Assembly (NCBI GenBank): GCA_001769385.1 | Contig: MEPB01000018.1 | Coordinates: forward strand, 30,134 to 94,133 | Direction of reading: 5' to 3' | Source of the DNA: Bacteroidetes bacterium RIFCSPLOWO2_12_FULL_35_15 | GTDB taxonomy: Bacteria; Bacteroidota; Bacteroidia; 2-12-FULL-35-15 | Length of the DNA stretch: 64,000 nucleotides | Part shown: positions 35,444-44,888 of the stretch, piece by piece | Numbering within the stretch: position 1 is the first letter of the stretch | How the letters are laid out: each line of letters starts with the position of its first letter | Program-made: the position numbers and the translations under genes | Notes under the pieces: model-generated | What the model was told of the DNA's origin: nothing | The model's input: the letters and a program-made list of their open reading frames with translations, nothing else | Database searches by the model: none

Positions 35444-35902
35444 TTAGGAAACTTTAATTTCCTTCACTGTTTTAGAAATTGTTGCTTCCCTTTTAGGAAG
35501 CATCACGTGAAGTATGCCATTGTCATACTTTGCTTCAATTTTATCCGGTAAAGAATTTTCAGGAAGGGCAAAAGATCGGTTGAAAGAATTATAGGAATAC
35601 TCTCTTCTCCTGTAATTTCCTTTTTCCTCTTTTTCTTCTTCTTCTTTTTCTCCGGTTATGGTCAGGATTCCATTATCCACTTCCACTTTAAAATCCTTAC
35701 GTTCAAGACCTGGAGCAGCAAGCTCAATTCTGAAATCTTTTTCACTTTCAATAATGTTTGCGCTCGGAATCATAAGAGATCTGCCACTGAAGTTTAATAA
35801 ATCTTCATCCAAATCGAACACATTGGGGAGTAATGTTTCTGTGTCTAATAAATCGCTTACCAATGATGGAAGCATCGTTCTGTTTCTTACTAATAGTGCC
35901 AT
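35444..35902 (-). CDS. Hsp20/alpha-crystallin small heat shock protein
   Basis: A 152-residue chaperone. The alpha-crystallin domain (about 45-140) has NIIESEKDFRIELAAPGLERKDFKVEVDNG, with ILTITGEKEEE and the C-terminal NGILHVMLPKRE. Small Hsps form oligomers that hold unfolding proteins. The N-terminus MALLVRNRTMLPSLVSDLL is shared with the next gene. The two genes lie 33 bp apart on the same strand as an apparent tandem duplication, probably co-transcribed and heat induced. Confidence 0.95.
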   Translation of the reverse strand: MALLVRNRTMLPSLVSDLLDTETLLPNVFDLDEDLLNFSGRSLMIPSANIIESEKDFRIELAAPGLERKDFKVEVDNGILTITGEKEEEEKEEKGNYRRREYSYNSFNRSFALPENSLPDKIEAKYDNGILHVMLPKREATISKTVKEIKVS

Positions 35903-35935
35903 GGTTTTTTTATTTTTAAGGTTAATATTTATTTT

Positions 35936-36421
35936 TTAAGCAATTTTAATTTCCTTTTTTTGTTTGATAGCGCTGATCTCCTTTTTAGGAAGCAACACAC
36001 GGAGTACACCATTTTCGTAATGAGCATCTACTTTGTCTGACAGAATGTTTTCCGGAAGAGCAAATGCGCGATTAAAAGAATTATAAGAAAATTCTTTTCT
36101 TCTGTATCGCTGATCTTTTTCTTCTTTTTTATCAACGGTGATAGTTAGAATCGAATTGTCGGTTTCTAATTTAAAATCCTTTCGATCAAGACCTGGAGCA
36201 GCAAGTTCTAATTGATAATTTTTTGTTGTTTCAAGAATGTTTGCTGATGGGATACGATTTCCAAATCCAAAATTCATCAATTCGCCATCTAAATTAAAAG
36301 GGCTTTGGCGGAATAATTTATTACCCTCAGATAAGCCTTTTTTCTTTCCTATTACAGGAAGTAAGCTTCTTTTCCTTGCCAAGACAGGAAGTAAGTTTTT
36401 TCTTTTTGTTAATAATGCCAT
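35936..36421 (-). CDS. Second Hsp20/alpha-crystallin small heat shock protein
   Basis: A 161-residue paralogue of the gene at 35444. The alpha-crystallin domain has NILETTKNYQLELAAPGLDRKDFK and ENGVLRVLLPKKE. The N-terminus repeats a basic motif three times (LLTKRKNLLPVLARKRSLLP), unusual for the family and absent from its neighbour. It is probably the promoter-proximal gene of a two-gene heat-shock operon. The 396-bp stretch upstream (to 36817) is AT-rich and otherwise empty. Confidence 0.93.
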   Translation of the reverse strand: MALLTKRKNLLPVLARKRSLLPVIGKKKGLSEGNKLFRQSPFNLDGELMNFGFGNRIPSANILETTKNYQLELAAPGLDRKDFKLETDNSILTITVDKKEEKDQRYRRKEFSYNSFNRAFALPENILSDKVDAHYENGVLRVLLPKKEISAIKQKKEIKIA

Positions 36422-36817
36422 TTTTAAAAGTTTTAAATTGTTTAATAATAAAAAATTTTTGCAAAAATATTTACTAACGATAGCTTATATAATGTTTGAA
36501 ATCACAACTTATCGTGATTTAATTCATGATCCAATTTCAAGCATTACAATTATCTTTAATTTTTGCATATTTTGAATTCTGAAAATTCGTTTTTAACGAA
36601 TCTGTCTGGAACATCCATTTTTCATCTATTTCTTATTTCAACTTGTTTTCAAAAAAAAGCAGCACGTTTTAGTTTTTAAAAATTTGATAAACAAAAAATG
36701 AACGTTTTATAAAAATTACAAACCTTCCATTCCGAAATAAAAATACCTGCTGCTTTTGTTCAATTAAAAGTTTAATTGGGTATTTAATATTTCTCAAAAA
36801 CTGTTGCTTTAGTTGAC
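36422..36817. other. Gene-free AT-rich stretch upstream of the Hsp20 pair
   Basis: No credible gene or repeat. It presumably holds the heat-shock promoter of the Hsp20 operon. No CIRCE-like inverted repeat was seen. Confidence 0.4.
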
Positions 36818-37018
36818 TTAGTCGGAGATAAGAGGATATACCATTCCATCCGTAGAATCTTCAATTCCATAGGGTGCAAACATTATTTTTTGACTTCTTT
36901 GGTTGTTATTTATTGTTTTACAAAGTAACGAAGACAATTCTTCGATTTGTATTCCTTTAGAATATAGTCCTTTTGCTGTTTCGGCAAATACTTCTTTAAG
37001 TTTAGTTGTTTGTTCCAT
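36818..37018 (-). CDS. Small hypothetical protein
   Basis: A 66-residue protein without signal peptide or recognisable domain: a helical N-terminal half (LKEVFAETAKGLYSKGIQIEEL) and a loop-rich end with SQKIMFAPYGIEDSTDGMVY. A purine-poor but adequate spacing precedes the ATG. It is the only open frame in 36422-37460; it could be a stress microprotein or spurious. Confidence 0.45.
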   Translation of the reverse strand: MEQTTKLKEVFAETAKGLYSKGIQIEELSSLLCKTINNNQRSQKIMFAPYGIEDSTDGMVYPLISD

Positions 37019-37406
37019 ACTTTTAATTTTTAAAATTTTCGACTTCTAATTTTCGTACTAAAGCTTATTTCATTTAATAAAATGTCCTTTTCTAAAATAG
37101 CTAACTATTTTTTTTGCGCTGCAAATATTGATAGAATTGTTTTTTTGAGTAATTATATTGATCAATAAAGCCAGTGAGTTAGATCATTAAATTTAAAGAG
37201 GGATGGACTTGTCTGTTTTTTAGCAACATATATTTGCTGAAAAATCAAATAAATTTGACGTATATCTTGTTTTTTATTGATTGTAGTCAAGATAAAAATA
37301 ACAAATAGAATTTACTTTTGTTTCAGTCTTGGTTGAGATTATTTCTGATCAAGGAACCGATAAAAATAGAAATAGTGACCCGTAAGTTATGAATACTATT
37401 CTTCGG

Positions 37407-37432
37407 AAGGCAGGGTAAAACCTGCCTTTTTT
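37407..37432 (+). terminator. Hairpin with T-run just upstream of the HtrA gene
   Basis: Perfect 8-bp stem AAGGCAGG/CCTGCCTT (37407-37414 with 37421-37428), 6-nt loop and a T-run, only 29 bp before the protease start. No gene precedes it on the plus strand within 350 bp, so it may end a short leader or small RNA, or act as an attenuator. Confidence 0.65.
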
Positions 37433-37460
37433 GATTTCGGTTTTATAAAATTTTATAAAA

Positions 37461-38918
37461 ATGAAAAAAAATAAAATCTTCCTGTATTTATTATTTTTCG
37501 CGATTATAGGTTGCAAGGGGCAGGATAGTAAAAATGATACTTTAAAAAAAGTTGCAGGTATTACCTTCGAAGAAAAACAAAAAAAAGATATTTCAAAAAT
37601 TATTCCTGAACAACAATTAACTATTCAAAATGGTAATTTCAATTTCAGAATAGCTGCAAAAAAAGCAACACCCGGTGTGGTTCATATAAAATCCACTTAT
37701 TCAGCGAATGAATATTTTGGTTATTACCATGACGATTTCTGGTACAGATTTTTTTCGCAAGGGGATACATCAAAGCCCCAATCTGACGCGTCCGGTGTAA
37801 TCGTTAGCAGCGATGGATATATTGTCACCAACGAACATGTTGTTGTGAATGCAGAATCCATCGAGGTAATACTTCATAATCAAAAATCGTATAAGGCAAA
37901 AGTTATTGGCATTGACCCGGAAACAGATCTGGCACTATTAAAAATTCAAGAAAGCAATTTATCTTTCATAGAGTTTGGAAATTCTGATGAAGTAGAAGTG
38001 GGTGATTGGGTTCTTGCAGTGGGCAATCCCTTCAATTTAACATCTACTGTTACAGCAGGTATAGTAAGTGCTAAAGCGAGGAACATTAATATACTAAGAG
38101 AAAAAGGGGCCGTGGAGTCATACATACAAACAGATGCTGCAATTAATCCGGGAAATAGCGGAGGGGCTTTGGTGGATTATAATGGAAAACTGATTGGTGT
38201 TAATTCTGCTATTGCCACTCCGACCGGAGCATATGCCGGATATTCATTTGCAATTCCGATAAATATTGTAAAAAAAATTATTGACGATTTACTTATTAGT
38301 GGCAAAGTAAAGCGAGGATATTTAGGGATCGTATTAAAAGAATTGACGGATACAGAATCCAAGCATTTAAACACCGATATTACCGTAGGTGTTTATATTG
38401 ACAGTTTAATTAAAGGAGGAGCTGCCATACAAGCCGATTTACAATTAAAGGATATAATCATCGCTATTGATGGTCACCCGATAAAAACATCCGCACAATT
38501 TCAGGAAATTATGGTGCAGCATCATCCGAATGAAAAAATTATGCTTACCATCATCCGTAAAGGAAAAGAGAAAAGGATTCCCGTAGTCCTAAATGAATAC
38601 GAAGGAACTGCTCCAAATCCGATTGTTGCAAAAACCGAATTTATGGAGAAATTAGGGATTCGGTTAGAGCAATTGTCAGAAAAAGAAAAAAAACGAATGA
38701 AGCTTTCAGGACTAAAAGTAGTTGAAGTAGCGAAAGGAATAATTTATAATAATACGAATATTAAAAAAGGCTTTATAATTACAAAAGTAAATGGAAGGAC
38801 TGTTAATACTGAAGACGAATTTATAAAAGCATTTGAAAACAATAAAGGTATCATTACAATAGAAGGTGGTTATCCCAATTTTACAGGAATTTTCTTTTAT
38901 ACTTTCGGAATAGATTAG
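37461..38918 (+). CDS. HtrA/DegP-family serine protease lipoprotein
   Basis: A 485-residue envelope protease. The lipobox is IIGC (Cys18). The trypsin-like domain has His126 in TNEHVV, Asp156 in DPETDLALL and Ser233 in NPGNSGGAL, giving a complete catalytic triad, followed by two PDZ domains (about 285-375 and 390-480). The lipid anchor is common in Bacteroidetes Do-family proteases. It degrades or refolds misfolded envelope proteins. Placement in a run of stress genes (Hsp20, CsbD, BON) and the hairpin right before it suggest stress control. Confidence 0.93.
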   Translation: MKKNKIFLYLLFFAIIGCKGQDSKNDTLKKVAGITFEEKQKKDISKIIPEQQLTIQNGNFNFRIAAKKATPGVVHIKSTYSANEYFGYYHDDFWYRFFSQGDTSKPQSDASGVIVSSDGYIVTNEHVVVNAESIEVILHNQKSYKAKVIGIDPETDLALLKIQESNLSFIEFGNSDEVEVGDWVLAVGNPFNLTSTVTAGIVSAKARNINILREKGAVESYIQTDAAINPGNSGGALVDYNGKLIGVNSAIATPTGAYAGYSFAIPINIVKKIIDDLLISGKVKRGYLGIVLKELTDTESKHLNTDITVGVYIDSLIKGGAAIQADLQLKDIIIAIDGHPIKTSAQFQEIMVQHHPNEKIMLTIIRKGKEKRIPVVLNEYEGTAPNPIVAKTEFMEKLGIRLEQLSEKEKKRMKLSGLKVVEVAKGIIYNNTNIKKGFIITKVNGRTVNTEDEFIKAFENNKGIITIEGGYPNFTGIFFYTFGID

Positions 38919-39016
38919 GTCTTTTCAAAAAACAATTACAGCTTTCCATTTGGTTTAATTTTTACAAGTCTTACAGGTGCAATAGCGGGTATCAATCCAG
39001 CTTTCAAGATGATGAG

Positions 39017-39883
39017 TTATCCTTTCTCACCGGCAACAAAGGAAACGAATCCAAAACCCAGTCCTGCTCTTGTTTGTCGATTAATTATATAAACACTTCT
39101 TGTAAAGGGATAATCCTTTGTTTTAATAAACGCCTGATAGGGCTTTACATGATTTGACGAATTGTTTTTAGCAACAGCAATTACCTTTATTTTTTTCAAA
39201 ATAGTTGTTGTACTTGTGTCACTCGTGTTACTGATCCAGTTAACACTTAATAAACCCAACGAATTTTTGTGATTTGCAACATAATCTATTACTTCAGGAT
39301 TTGATTTTACAGCAAAAACATTTTTTGAGAATTCCTTTCCTTGAAGCAATGTATCTTGCATATAGCGGGCATTAGCAGAACCTGCATTGTCAAAAACGAC
39401 ATTTATTTTTCCAAGTTTTGATTTTTTGTTGACCTGGGTCCATAATGAATCGTTACCAAGCAGTATTGATTTTATTTTTTCAACACTAAGCATGGTGTCC
39501 GTATTTTCCGGATTAACAATCAATACAATTGCATCTTCAGCTATTTTTGTGGATATCGGAAAAAGATTCGCTGCCTTAAATTTTTTGCGTTCCTCCATTG
39601 TAATATCCCTGCACATAACAACAACTTTGCAGGAATCATCCATCAAACGGACGAGTGCTTCATTTTCCGGCAAATAGTTTACCTGAACTTTTGCGTTCTC
39701 ATAAATTGATTCGAAGGTGTAAATTTGTGTATCGAAAAGTTTTTGAAACGACTCATCTACCACCATATTTACTTCTCCCGTTGTTGCGGTATCAGTTGCC
39801 TCTTTTGGTTTTGAACAGCGAACACTAATCAGTACTATAAGTACCAAAGCGATTGTCAGAATATTTTTAGTATATAAATACAT
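39017..39883 (-). CDS. PstS-like phosphate-binding lipoprotein
   Basis: A 288-residue substrate-binding protein of the PstS/periplasmic phosphate-binding type: lipid-type N-terminus (weak lipobox ISVRC, Cys23), early DESFQKLFD, CRDITMEE, and the conserved SGS-like GSANARY segment, then GLGFGFVSFVAGEKG at the end. Bacteroidetes carry such PstS paralogues away from pst permease genes. It is co-oriented with an OmpP1-like barrel gene 20 bp upstream, so it may be co-transcribed with an envelope uptake function. Confidence 0.75.
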   Translation of the reverse strand: MYLYTKNILTIALVLIVLISVRCSKPKEATDTATTGEVNMVVDESFQKLFDTQIYTFESIYENAKVQVNYLPENEALVRLMDDSCKVVVMCRDITMEERKKFKAANLFPISTKIAEDAIVLIVNPENTDTMLSVEKIKSILLGNDSLWTQVNKKSKLGKINVVFDNAGSANARYMQDTLLQGKEFSKNVFAVKSNPEVIDYVANHKNSLGLLSVNWISNTSDTSTTTILKKIKVIAVAKNNSSNHVKPYQAFIKTKDYPFTRSVYIINRQTRAGLGFGFVSFVAGEKG

Positions 39884-39903
39884 TTTTTAAAAATGAAAAA
39901 GAG

Positions 39904-41355
39904 TTAAAATTTTGTGCCAAAAGTCATTAAAAAAACAGAAGAACTAAATTTATTTTCTACCGGATTTACATTTGTTTCGGGGTCATACAGATAATAATTT
40001 TCTTTATATTGAGTGAGGACATATCCAAAGTCGTAAAAAAAGTTTTCTTTCCTAAACCCAAACCCGGCACTATAACTTAAGCGACTTGCATCACTATTTA
40101 CTCCACTTTTATAAGGATTTCCATACATAGAAAATCCGGCTCTAAGTGCAAATGGTTCTATTATTTTCCATTCCCCTCCAACTCTTATGTTACTTGCAGG
40201 GATATATTTTTGATGTATTTGATTATTAACATCAGAAAAACTGAAAGAGGAAGAGGTAATTCTCGAATAGGAATAATCTATTTCTTCTATATCGAAACCA
40301 ATAAGACCTTTTTTTGCTATAATAAATCCTACACTACCGATGAATCTTGGTGGTGTATTTAAATTATAATCGAATGAACCGTTTGGTGAAGTCTGACTAT
40401 AATTACCTGAGGAAAAATTTGAACTCATTGAATATACATAATCATCATGCATAGCGAATGCAGTTGGACTATGAAACGCAGCTCCAATACGCATCCAATC
40501 TGTCAGCCTGTATATCAAACCCAATTTTATATTAATACCGGTCCCGCGTGTGGCAACATTTTGTTCCAGCTTAAAGGATTTAAAGCCGGATAGTGTGTCA
40601 TTTTGCACCGAAGATTCGGAATAAGCAGCGTTTTCGGAATAGTTAATATGCGGAAAACCAAGAGTTGCTCCAAGATAAAGTTTGTTATTATAATTCCCGC
40701 CATAACTAATAACGGTTTCCCCAATGCTGCCGGATGTTTCAATTGATTTGCCCTGAGAAACTGTTAATGGGACATTACTAAAATATTGATTTTGATTTCC
40801 CGGTAGTGTATCAATTACATACGTATCAAAAGCAAGGCCTTCAGCAAACTGATCCAGAACAGAGGGAGAGAAACCATTGGCATTTATTACATATATATCC
40901 GATAAGGAACTTCCTCCTGTATTGGGTCCCTGCATGTTAATACGGTTGTTAAAATTACTCATTTTATTATATCCAAAGCCAAAGTTCCATGATACCCATC
41001 CACTTTCATTTTCGTTTTTGTTGGTATTAAATGTTCCAACAATACCGGCACTCCCAAAGTTGAAATTATATTTGCTGTCACTACCCGATTTACCATTATA
41101 AGATGAATTAGTAGTTTGACTAAATATGGAAGGGGTAAAAGAAATTTCCCATTTTTTATAAATAGAAATTCCTGCAGGATTACTGCTTAGTGTTGAAAAG
41201 TCTGCACCAAGTGCACCAAATGCTCCTGCCATGCTACTATAACGTGCAGTACCACCAAATGTTAATTGAGAATAGCGTAAGGCATCAACTTCGTTTTGCG
41301 CATTGGATAGATTTGTGCTTAGTACTATTATTAAAACTATAATTTTCCGTTTCAT
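39904..41355 (-). CDS. OmpP1/FadL-type outer-membrane protein
   Basis: A 483-residue barrel. I use the ATG at 41355 (MKRKIIVLIIVLSTNLSNAQ, a proper signal peptide); an in-frame ATG 16 codons upstream adds MNTKESNHIKNLIQLQ. After the signal come EVDALRYSQLTFGGTARYSSMAGAFGALGAD, NPAGISIYKKWEISFTPS and strand-rich sequence ending FGTKF, as in FadL/OmpP1 transporters of hydrophobic compounds. It forms a likely operon with the PstS-like gene (20-bp gap) and perhaps the gene upstream (97 bp). Confidence 0.8.
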   Translation of the reverse strand: MKRKIIVLIIVLSTNLSNAQNEVDALRYSQLTFGGTARYSSMAGAFGALGADFSTLSSNPAGISIYKKWEISFTPSIFSQTTNSSYNGKSGSDSKYNFNFGSAGIVGTFNTNKNENESGWVSWNFGFGYNKMSNFNNRINMQGPNTGGSSLSDIYVINANGFSPSVLDQFAEGLAFDTYVIDTLPGNQNQYFSNVPLTVSQGKSIETSGSIGETVISYGGNYNNKLYLGATLGFPHINYSENAAYSESSVQNDTLSGFKSFKLEQNVATRGTGINIKLGLIYRLTDWMRIGAAFHSPTAFAMHDDYVYSMSSNFSSGNYSQTSPNGSFDYNLNTPPRFIGSVGFIIAKKGLIGFDIEEIDYSYSRITSSSFSFSDVNNQIHQKYIPASNIRVGGEWKIIEPFALRAGFSMYGNPYKSGVNSDASRLSYSAGFGFRKENFFYDFGYVLTQYKENYYLYDPETNVNPVENKFSSSVFLMTFGTKF

Positions 41356-41452
41356 TTGTAATTGAATTAAATTTTTAATATGATTAGATTCTTTGGTATT
41401 CATTTTATAACAAAAAACACATTACTTATTTTATAAGAATGAACTGATTTTT

Positions 41453-42544
41453 TTATTTTCTTCTCCCTCTATATGATTCACGAGTACTTCTGTTTAATCC
41501 GGAATTGGAATTTCTGTGTCCATTATAATGCTGATAAAAATAATTTGATGTGTGTGGATGTCTTGAATAATAACGGGGTTGATTATAATACCACCAACCG
41601 AAATGATAAGAGGGCAGACCGAAAAACATCATTCCTCCATCCAAGGGCCAGTAAAAACCAAGTTGAAACCACCATGGGTTGGGATACCAATAATTCCGGC
41701 CATACCAATAAGGATACCCTGCCCAATAAGGATAAGGAGTGAGTTCTATTGTAATATTTTCATCATACTCATCGCCATCATATACATCATCGGCTTCCAG
41801 ATCTTTTGAATATTTTTTTGATATCTGTTTTAATTCCTTCTGCACAGTTGTATCATTAGATATTCCCTTTTTCCAATCTTCATATTCTATTCCGTTTGCT
41901 TTAGTGATTTCAGTATTCAGTGAATCCACTTTTCGTTTGATCATCTGTGGATTTCTTTTATAAAGATCTCCTAAGGTAACAGTGGTCTTCATATTCTCGG
42001 AGAGTATGGTAAGAAGTTCAGGATAATTAAGAAGAATGTCGAATGAATGTTTTACAAAATCCGGAAAGTCAATTATTACATTTTTATAGTGTGCTTCAAA
42101 CTCTGAATGGATATTAGCTATGTCAACAAGCGTAGCATATTTTTTTTTCGCAAAATAGATTGCCGGACTTATTATTTTTTCAGGATAATGTTTAATGAGT
42201 GCACCCAACTCTTTCTCTGACTTGTCCTTATTTTGGATAAGAAGAGTGGTTAAGCCGGGATACCTTGTAATTTCCCAAAGTTGTTTTTGCTTGCTGTGGT
42301 TGAACTTCGAAATTGTTTTTAAAAATGCTGCACTTGATGTTTTTTGTATTTCACTTAATCTTACAAATCCTTGCGGATAGGTGGAAGCAATAAGAACAGC
42401 AGTCCTAACCGAATCGTTATAAATGAATAAGGATGGAACTGATGAGGAGTCGTTTGAAACGAGGTTATCAAAGATCTTTTCATCGTTCTGGCAAAACAGG
42501 TTAGTGGAAAGAATGATCGAAAAAGCAAGCAGTAAGTTTTTCAT
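41453..42544 (-). CDS. Exported protein with aromatic-rich C-terminal tail
   Basis: A 363-residue protein with a signal peptide (about 1-18, ending LFCQ), a long helical middle (about 30-255) and a highly aromatic end: PYPYWAGYPYWYGRNYWYPN, then WWFQLGFYWPLDGG and a Tyr/His/Asn/Arg tail ending GRRK. The layout resembles DUF3300-type proteins. The Tyr/Trp-rich tail might insert in membranes or bind polysaccharide. Function unknown. Confidence 0.65.
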   Translation of the reverse strand: MKNLLLAFSIILSTNLFCQNDEKIFDNLVSNDSSSVPSLFIYNDSVRTAVLIASTYPQGFVRLSEIQKTSSAAFLKTISKFNHSKQKQLWEITRYPGLTTLLIQNKDKSEKELGALIKHYPEKIISPAIYFAKKKYATLVDIANIHSEFEAHYKNVIIDFPDFVKHSFDILLNYPELLTILSENMKTTVTLGDLYKRNPQMIKRKVDSLNTEITKANGIEYEDWKKGISNDTTVQKELKQISKKYSKDLEADDVYDGDEYDENITIELTPYPYWAGYPYWYGRNYWYPNPWWFQLGFYWPLDGGMMFFGLPSYHFGWWYYNQPRYYSRHPHTSNYFYQHYNGHRNSNSGLNRSTRESYRGRRK

Positions 42545-42804
42545 TTTAGGCAGATTTTAATTACCCAAAAATATATTTCATTGGAATAATTAAATAGTAC
42601 TATTATCAAGATTTTACTTGACGTTAATCATTAATTAGAAAATCATAACACTGAAAAGGTGAGCTCTGTTTAATGCATTTCCATATCTTATCAGAGGTCA
42701 TCAATAATTGATTGGTTTCTTTTCTGGTTTTTGTATGATCAAATTCATTTTTATATATGCAAACTATCATCGTAATCAGTAACCTGTGCCATTAAATTTG
42801 AAAA

Positions 42805-43929
42805 ATGATATTACGTGTTCGTTTCATATTGCTTTTGTTCGTTTGTTGCAGTTGTTATCTACAGGGTAAAGCAGCTAATAAAATTCAATGTAATAGCATC
42901 ACTTCCGATTCTGCAAAGGTTAAGATTGCCACCGCGTTCCTCTACGATGGAACAAGAATTTGGGGTGTTCTTCTGAATGAAGCACCTGATACATTAGTAA
43001 TTACAGACTTTAATGCGGGACAAATCACCATTGGCAGAAGCAAGATCAAGAATCTGGAGATAAGCACATTTGAAGGAAACATCATCATTGAAACAGTGAA
43101 CGGGGCTTCCTATTTTGGGGGAATTCTGCGATTAGCAGACGGGGTACTAACAATAAGATCAGCTTTGTTGGGCACATTTGAAATACGATCCAATACTATT
43201 TCAAAAATTACCGGGTCAAACGCGTATGTTAACAGAAAGGGGAGCTCCTGGTTTGCTAACCCCAATGCTACCCGCTATTTTTTTGCTCCAAGCGCCATTC
43301 CTTTGAAAAAGCAGGAAGGATATTACCAAAACGCTTACCTGCTTGCTAATTCAGTTAATGTGGGCCTTACAAACAATATCACCATTGGAGGCGGAGTAGT
43401 TATCCCATTGTTATTTTATGTTACGCCCAAAGTGTCATTTAAAGTAGCGAAGAATTTTTATCTGGGAGCTGGAATATTGTTCACGCAATCTTTTATAAGT
43501 GGTTTCGGTTTGAGTGCCGGAATAGGATATGGGCTTGCCACCTATGGCTATTACGAACATAACGTTACTATTGGCGCTGGTTATGGTTACGCAAAGTTCA
43601 ATACTGAATACAAAAACACCCCGATGCCGATTGTTACCGTTAACGGAATGACACGAATTGCGAAAAAACTTTCACTTGTTACCGAGAACTGGCTGATACC
43701 AAGAGCCGGTTATAATAAAGAAATAATAACCAACGGCCCATATGGTGAACCATATTCAGAGATGGTGTATGAAAACAAAGATTTTTATTCGGGAGCACTA
43801 TCGCTTGGTTTACGGTTCATGCCTGGTGTCAGAACAAGTGTGGATTTTTCAGTGGTTGGCATTCGCCCAAACCCCGGACAAAGTGATTTGATTTTGCCTT
43901 ATCTCGATTTTGTTTACAAATTTAATTGA
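42805..43929 (+). CDS. Exported beta-rich protein of unknown function
   Basis: A 374-residue exported protein: hydrophobic leader ending FVCCSC (lipoprotein-type or ordinary signal), then a strand-rich domain with repeated DGTRIWGVLLNEAPDTL- and TVNGASYFGGILRLADG-like SH3-like lines (about 40-140), and a C-terminal barrel-like half (VGLTNNITIGGGVVIPLLF, GLSAGIGYG, LDFVYKFN). It lies alone between divergent and convergent neighbours. I do not recognise the family. Confidence 0.65.
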   Translation: MILRVRFILLLFVCCSCYLQGKAANKIQCNSITSDSAKVKIATAFLYDGTRIWGVLLNEAPDTLVITDFNAGQITIGRSKIKNLEISTFEGNIIIETVNGASYFGGILRLADGVLTIRSALLGTFEIRSNTISKITGSNAYVNRKGSSWFANPNATRYFFAPSAIPLKKQEGYYQNAYLLANSVNVGLTNNITIGGGVVIPLLFYVTPKVSFKVAKNFYLGAGILFTQSFISGFGLSAGIGYGLATYGYYEHNVTIGAGYGYAKFNTEYKNTPMPIVTVNGMTRIAKKLSLVTENWLIPRAGYNKEIITNGPYGEPYSEMVYENKDFYSGALSLGLRFMPGVRTSVDFSVVGIRPNPGQSDLILPYLDFVYKFN

Positions 43930-44146
43930 ACCGAATATCCCGCAATCTGCCTCTCAATCGCGCTTTCCTAAAAGCTTAATTTTTCAGTTCCATTAAGTAT
44001 AAAACATATACTGTAGTGCCATCTTTTATTTGTTCGTGACATCAATCACTCTTTTTTTTGTCCATTGTCTTTACAAAAAATAACCAATAGGTTTTTATTT
44101 GTATCTAAAATATTTATTTATATAAATCTTAAAAATCAAAACATTC

Positions 44147-44815
44147 ATGAAATCAGATTCAGAAATCCAAAAAGATGTGATGGAAGAACTTCGTTGGGAA
44201 CCATTACTTAATGCCAGTGAAATTGGGGTAGCAGTGAAAAACGGAATTGTAACACTTTCCGGAACAGTAAATACATACAGTAAAAAACTTGCTGCTGAAG
44301 AAGCTGCAAAAAGAGTTATGGGCGTAAAAGCAGTTGCCATAGATATTGAAGTTAAAATTGCTTTGCTTGGTAAAAAAACAGATGCTGATATTGCAGAAGC
44401 TGTGATAAGCGCCCTCAAATGGCATACATCTGTACCTGATGAAAAAATAAAAGTGAAAGTGGAAAATGGATGGGTAACACTTGATGGCCAATTGGAATGG
44501 GAGTATCAGCGTATCGCTGCAAAAAATGCCGTAAATAACCTGACGAGTGTTGCAGGAGTTACGAATAACATCAAAATTGTTTCAACAATCAAAACAACGG
44601 ATGTAAAAAATAAAATTGCTGCAGCTTTTCAACGCAGTGCAACTGTAGATGCTGAAAGAATAAAAATTTTAGCCGAAGGAAGCAAAGTGATTTTAACCGG
44701 TAAAGTTCGTTCCTATGTTGAGAAAAGAGATGCTGAAAATGCAGCATGGCTTGCTCCAGGTGTGGATACAGTTGAAAATAAATTAGAGATCGATACAGAG
44801 GTTTTTGCATTGTAA
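44147..44815 (+). CDS. Triple BON-domain protein (OsmY-like)
   Basis: A 222-residue protein built of three BON domains (about 1-70, 75-145, 150-222), each with the V/G-type core, such as VKNGIVTLSGTVNTYSKK, VENGWVTLDGQLEWEY and AEGSKVILTGKVRSYVEK. There is no signal peptide, so unlike E. coli OsmY it is cytosolic or exported otherwise. BON domains bind phospholipids and are induced by osmotic and general stress. A strong hairpin follows the stop. Confidence 0.9.
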   Translation: MKSDSEIQKDVMEELRWEPLLNASEIGVAVKNGIVTLSGTVNTYSKKLAAEEAAKRVMGVKAVAIDIEVKIALLGKKTDADIAEAVISALKWHTSVPDEKIKVKVENGWVTLDGQLEWEYQRIAAKNAVNNLTSVAGVTNNIKIVSTIKTTDVKNKIAAAFQRSATVDAERIKILAEGSKVILTGKVRSYVEKRDAENAAWLAPGVDTVENKLEIDTEVFAL

Positions 44816-44825
44816 TATTTTATTT

Positions 44826-44873
44826 AAACATCCTCTTTCTTTATTAATATTATAAAGAAGAGGATGTTTTTTT
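44826..44873 (+). terminator. Terminator after the BON gene
   Basis: Perfect 12-bp stem AAACATCCTCTT/AAGAGGATGTTT (44826-44837 with 44858-44869), followed by a T-run. Confidence 0.8.
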
Positions 44874-44888
44874 AATCGGAATTTAGAA

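Noticed and set aside
35936..36421. CIRCE-type operator upstream of the Hsp20 genes
   Set aside because: No 9-bp inverted repeat with a 9-bp spacer is visible in 36422-36817.
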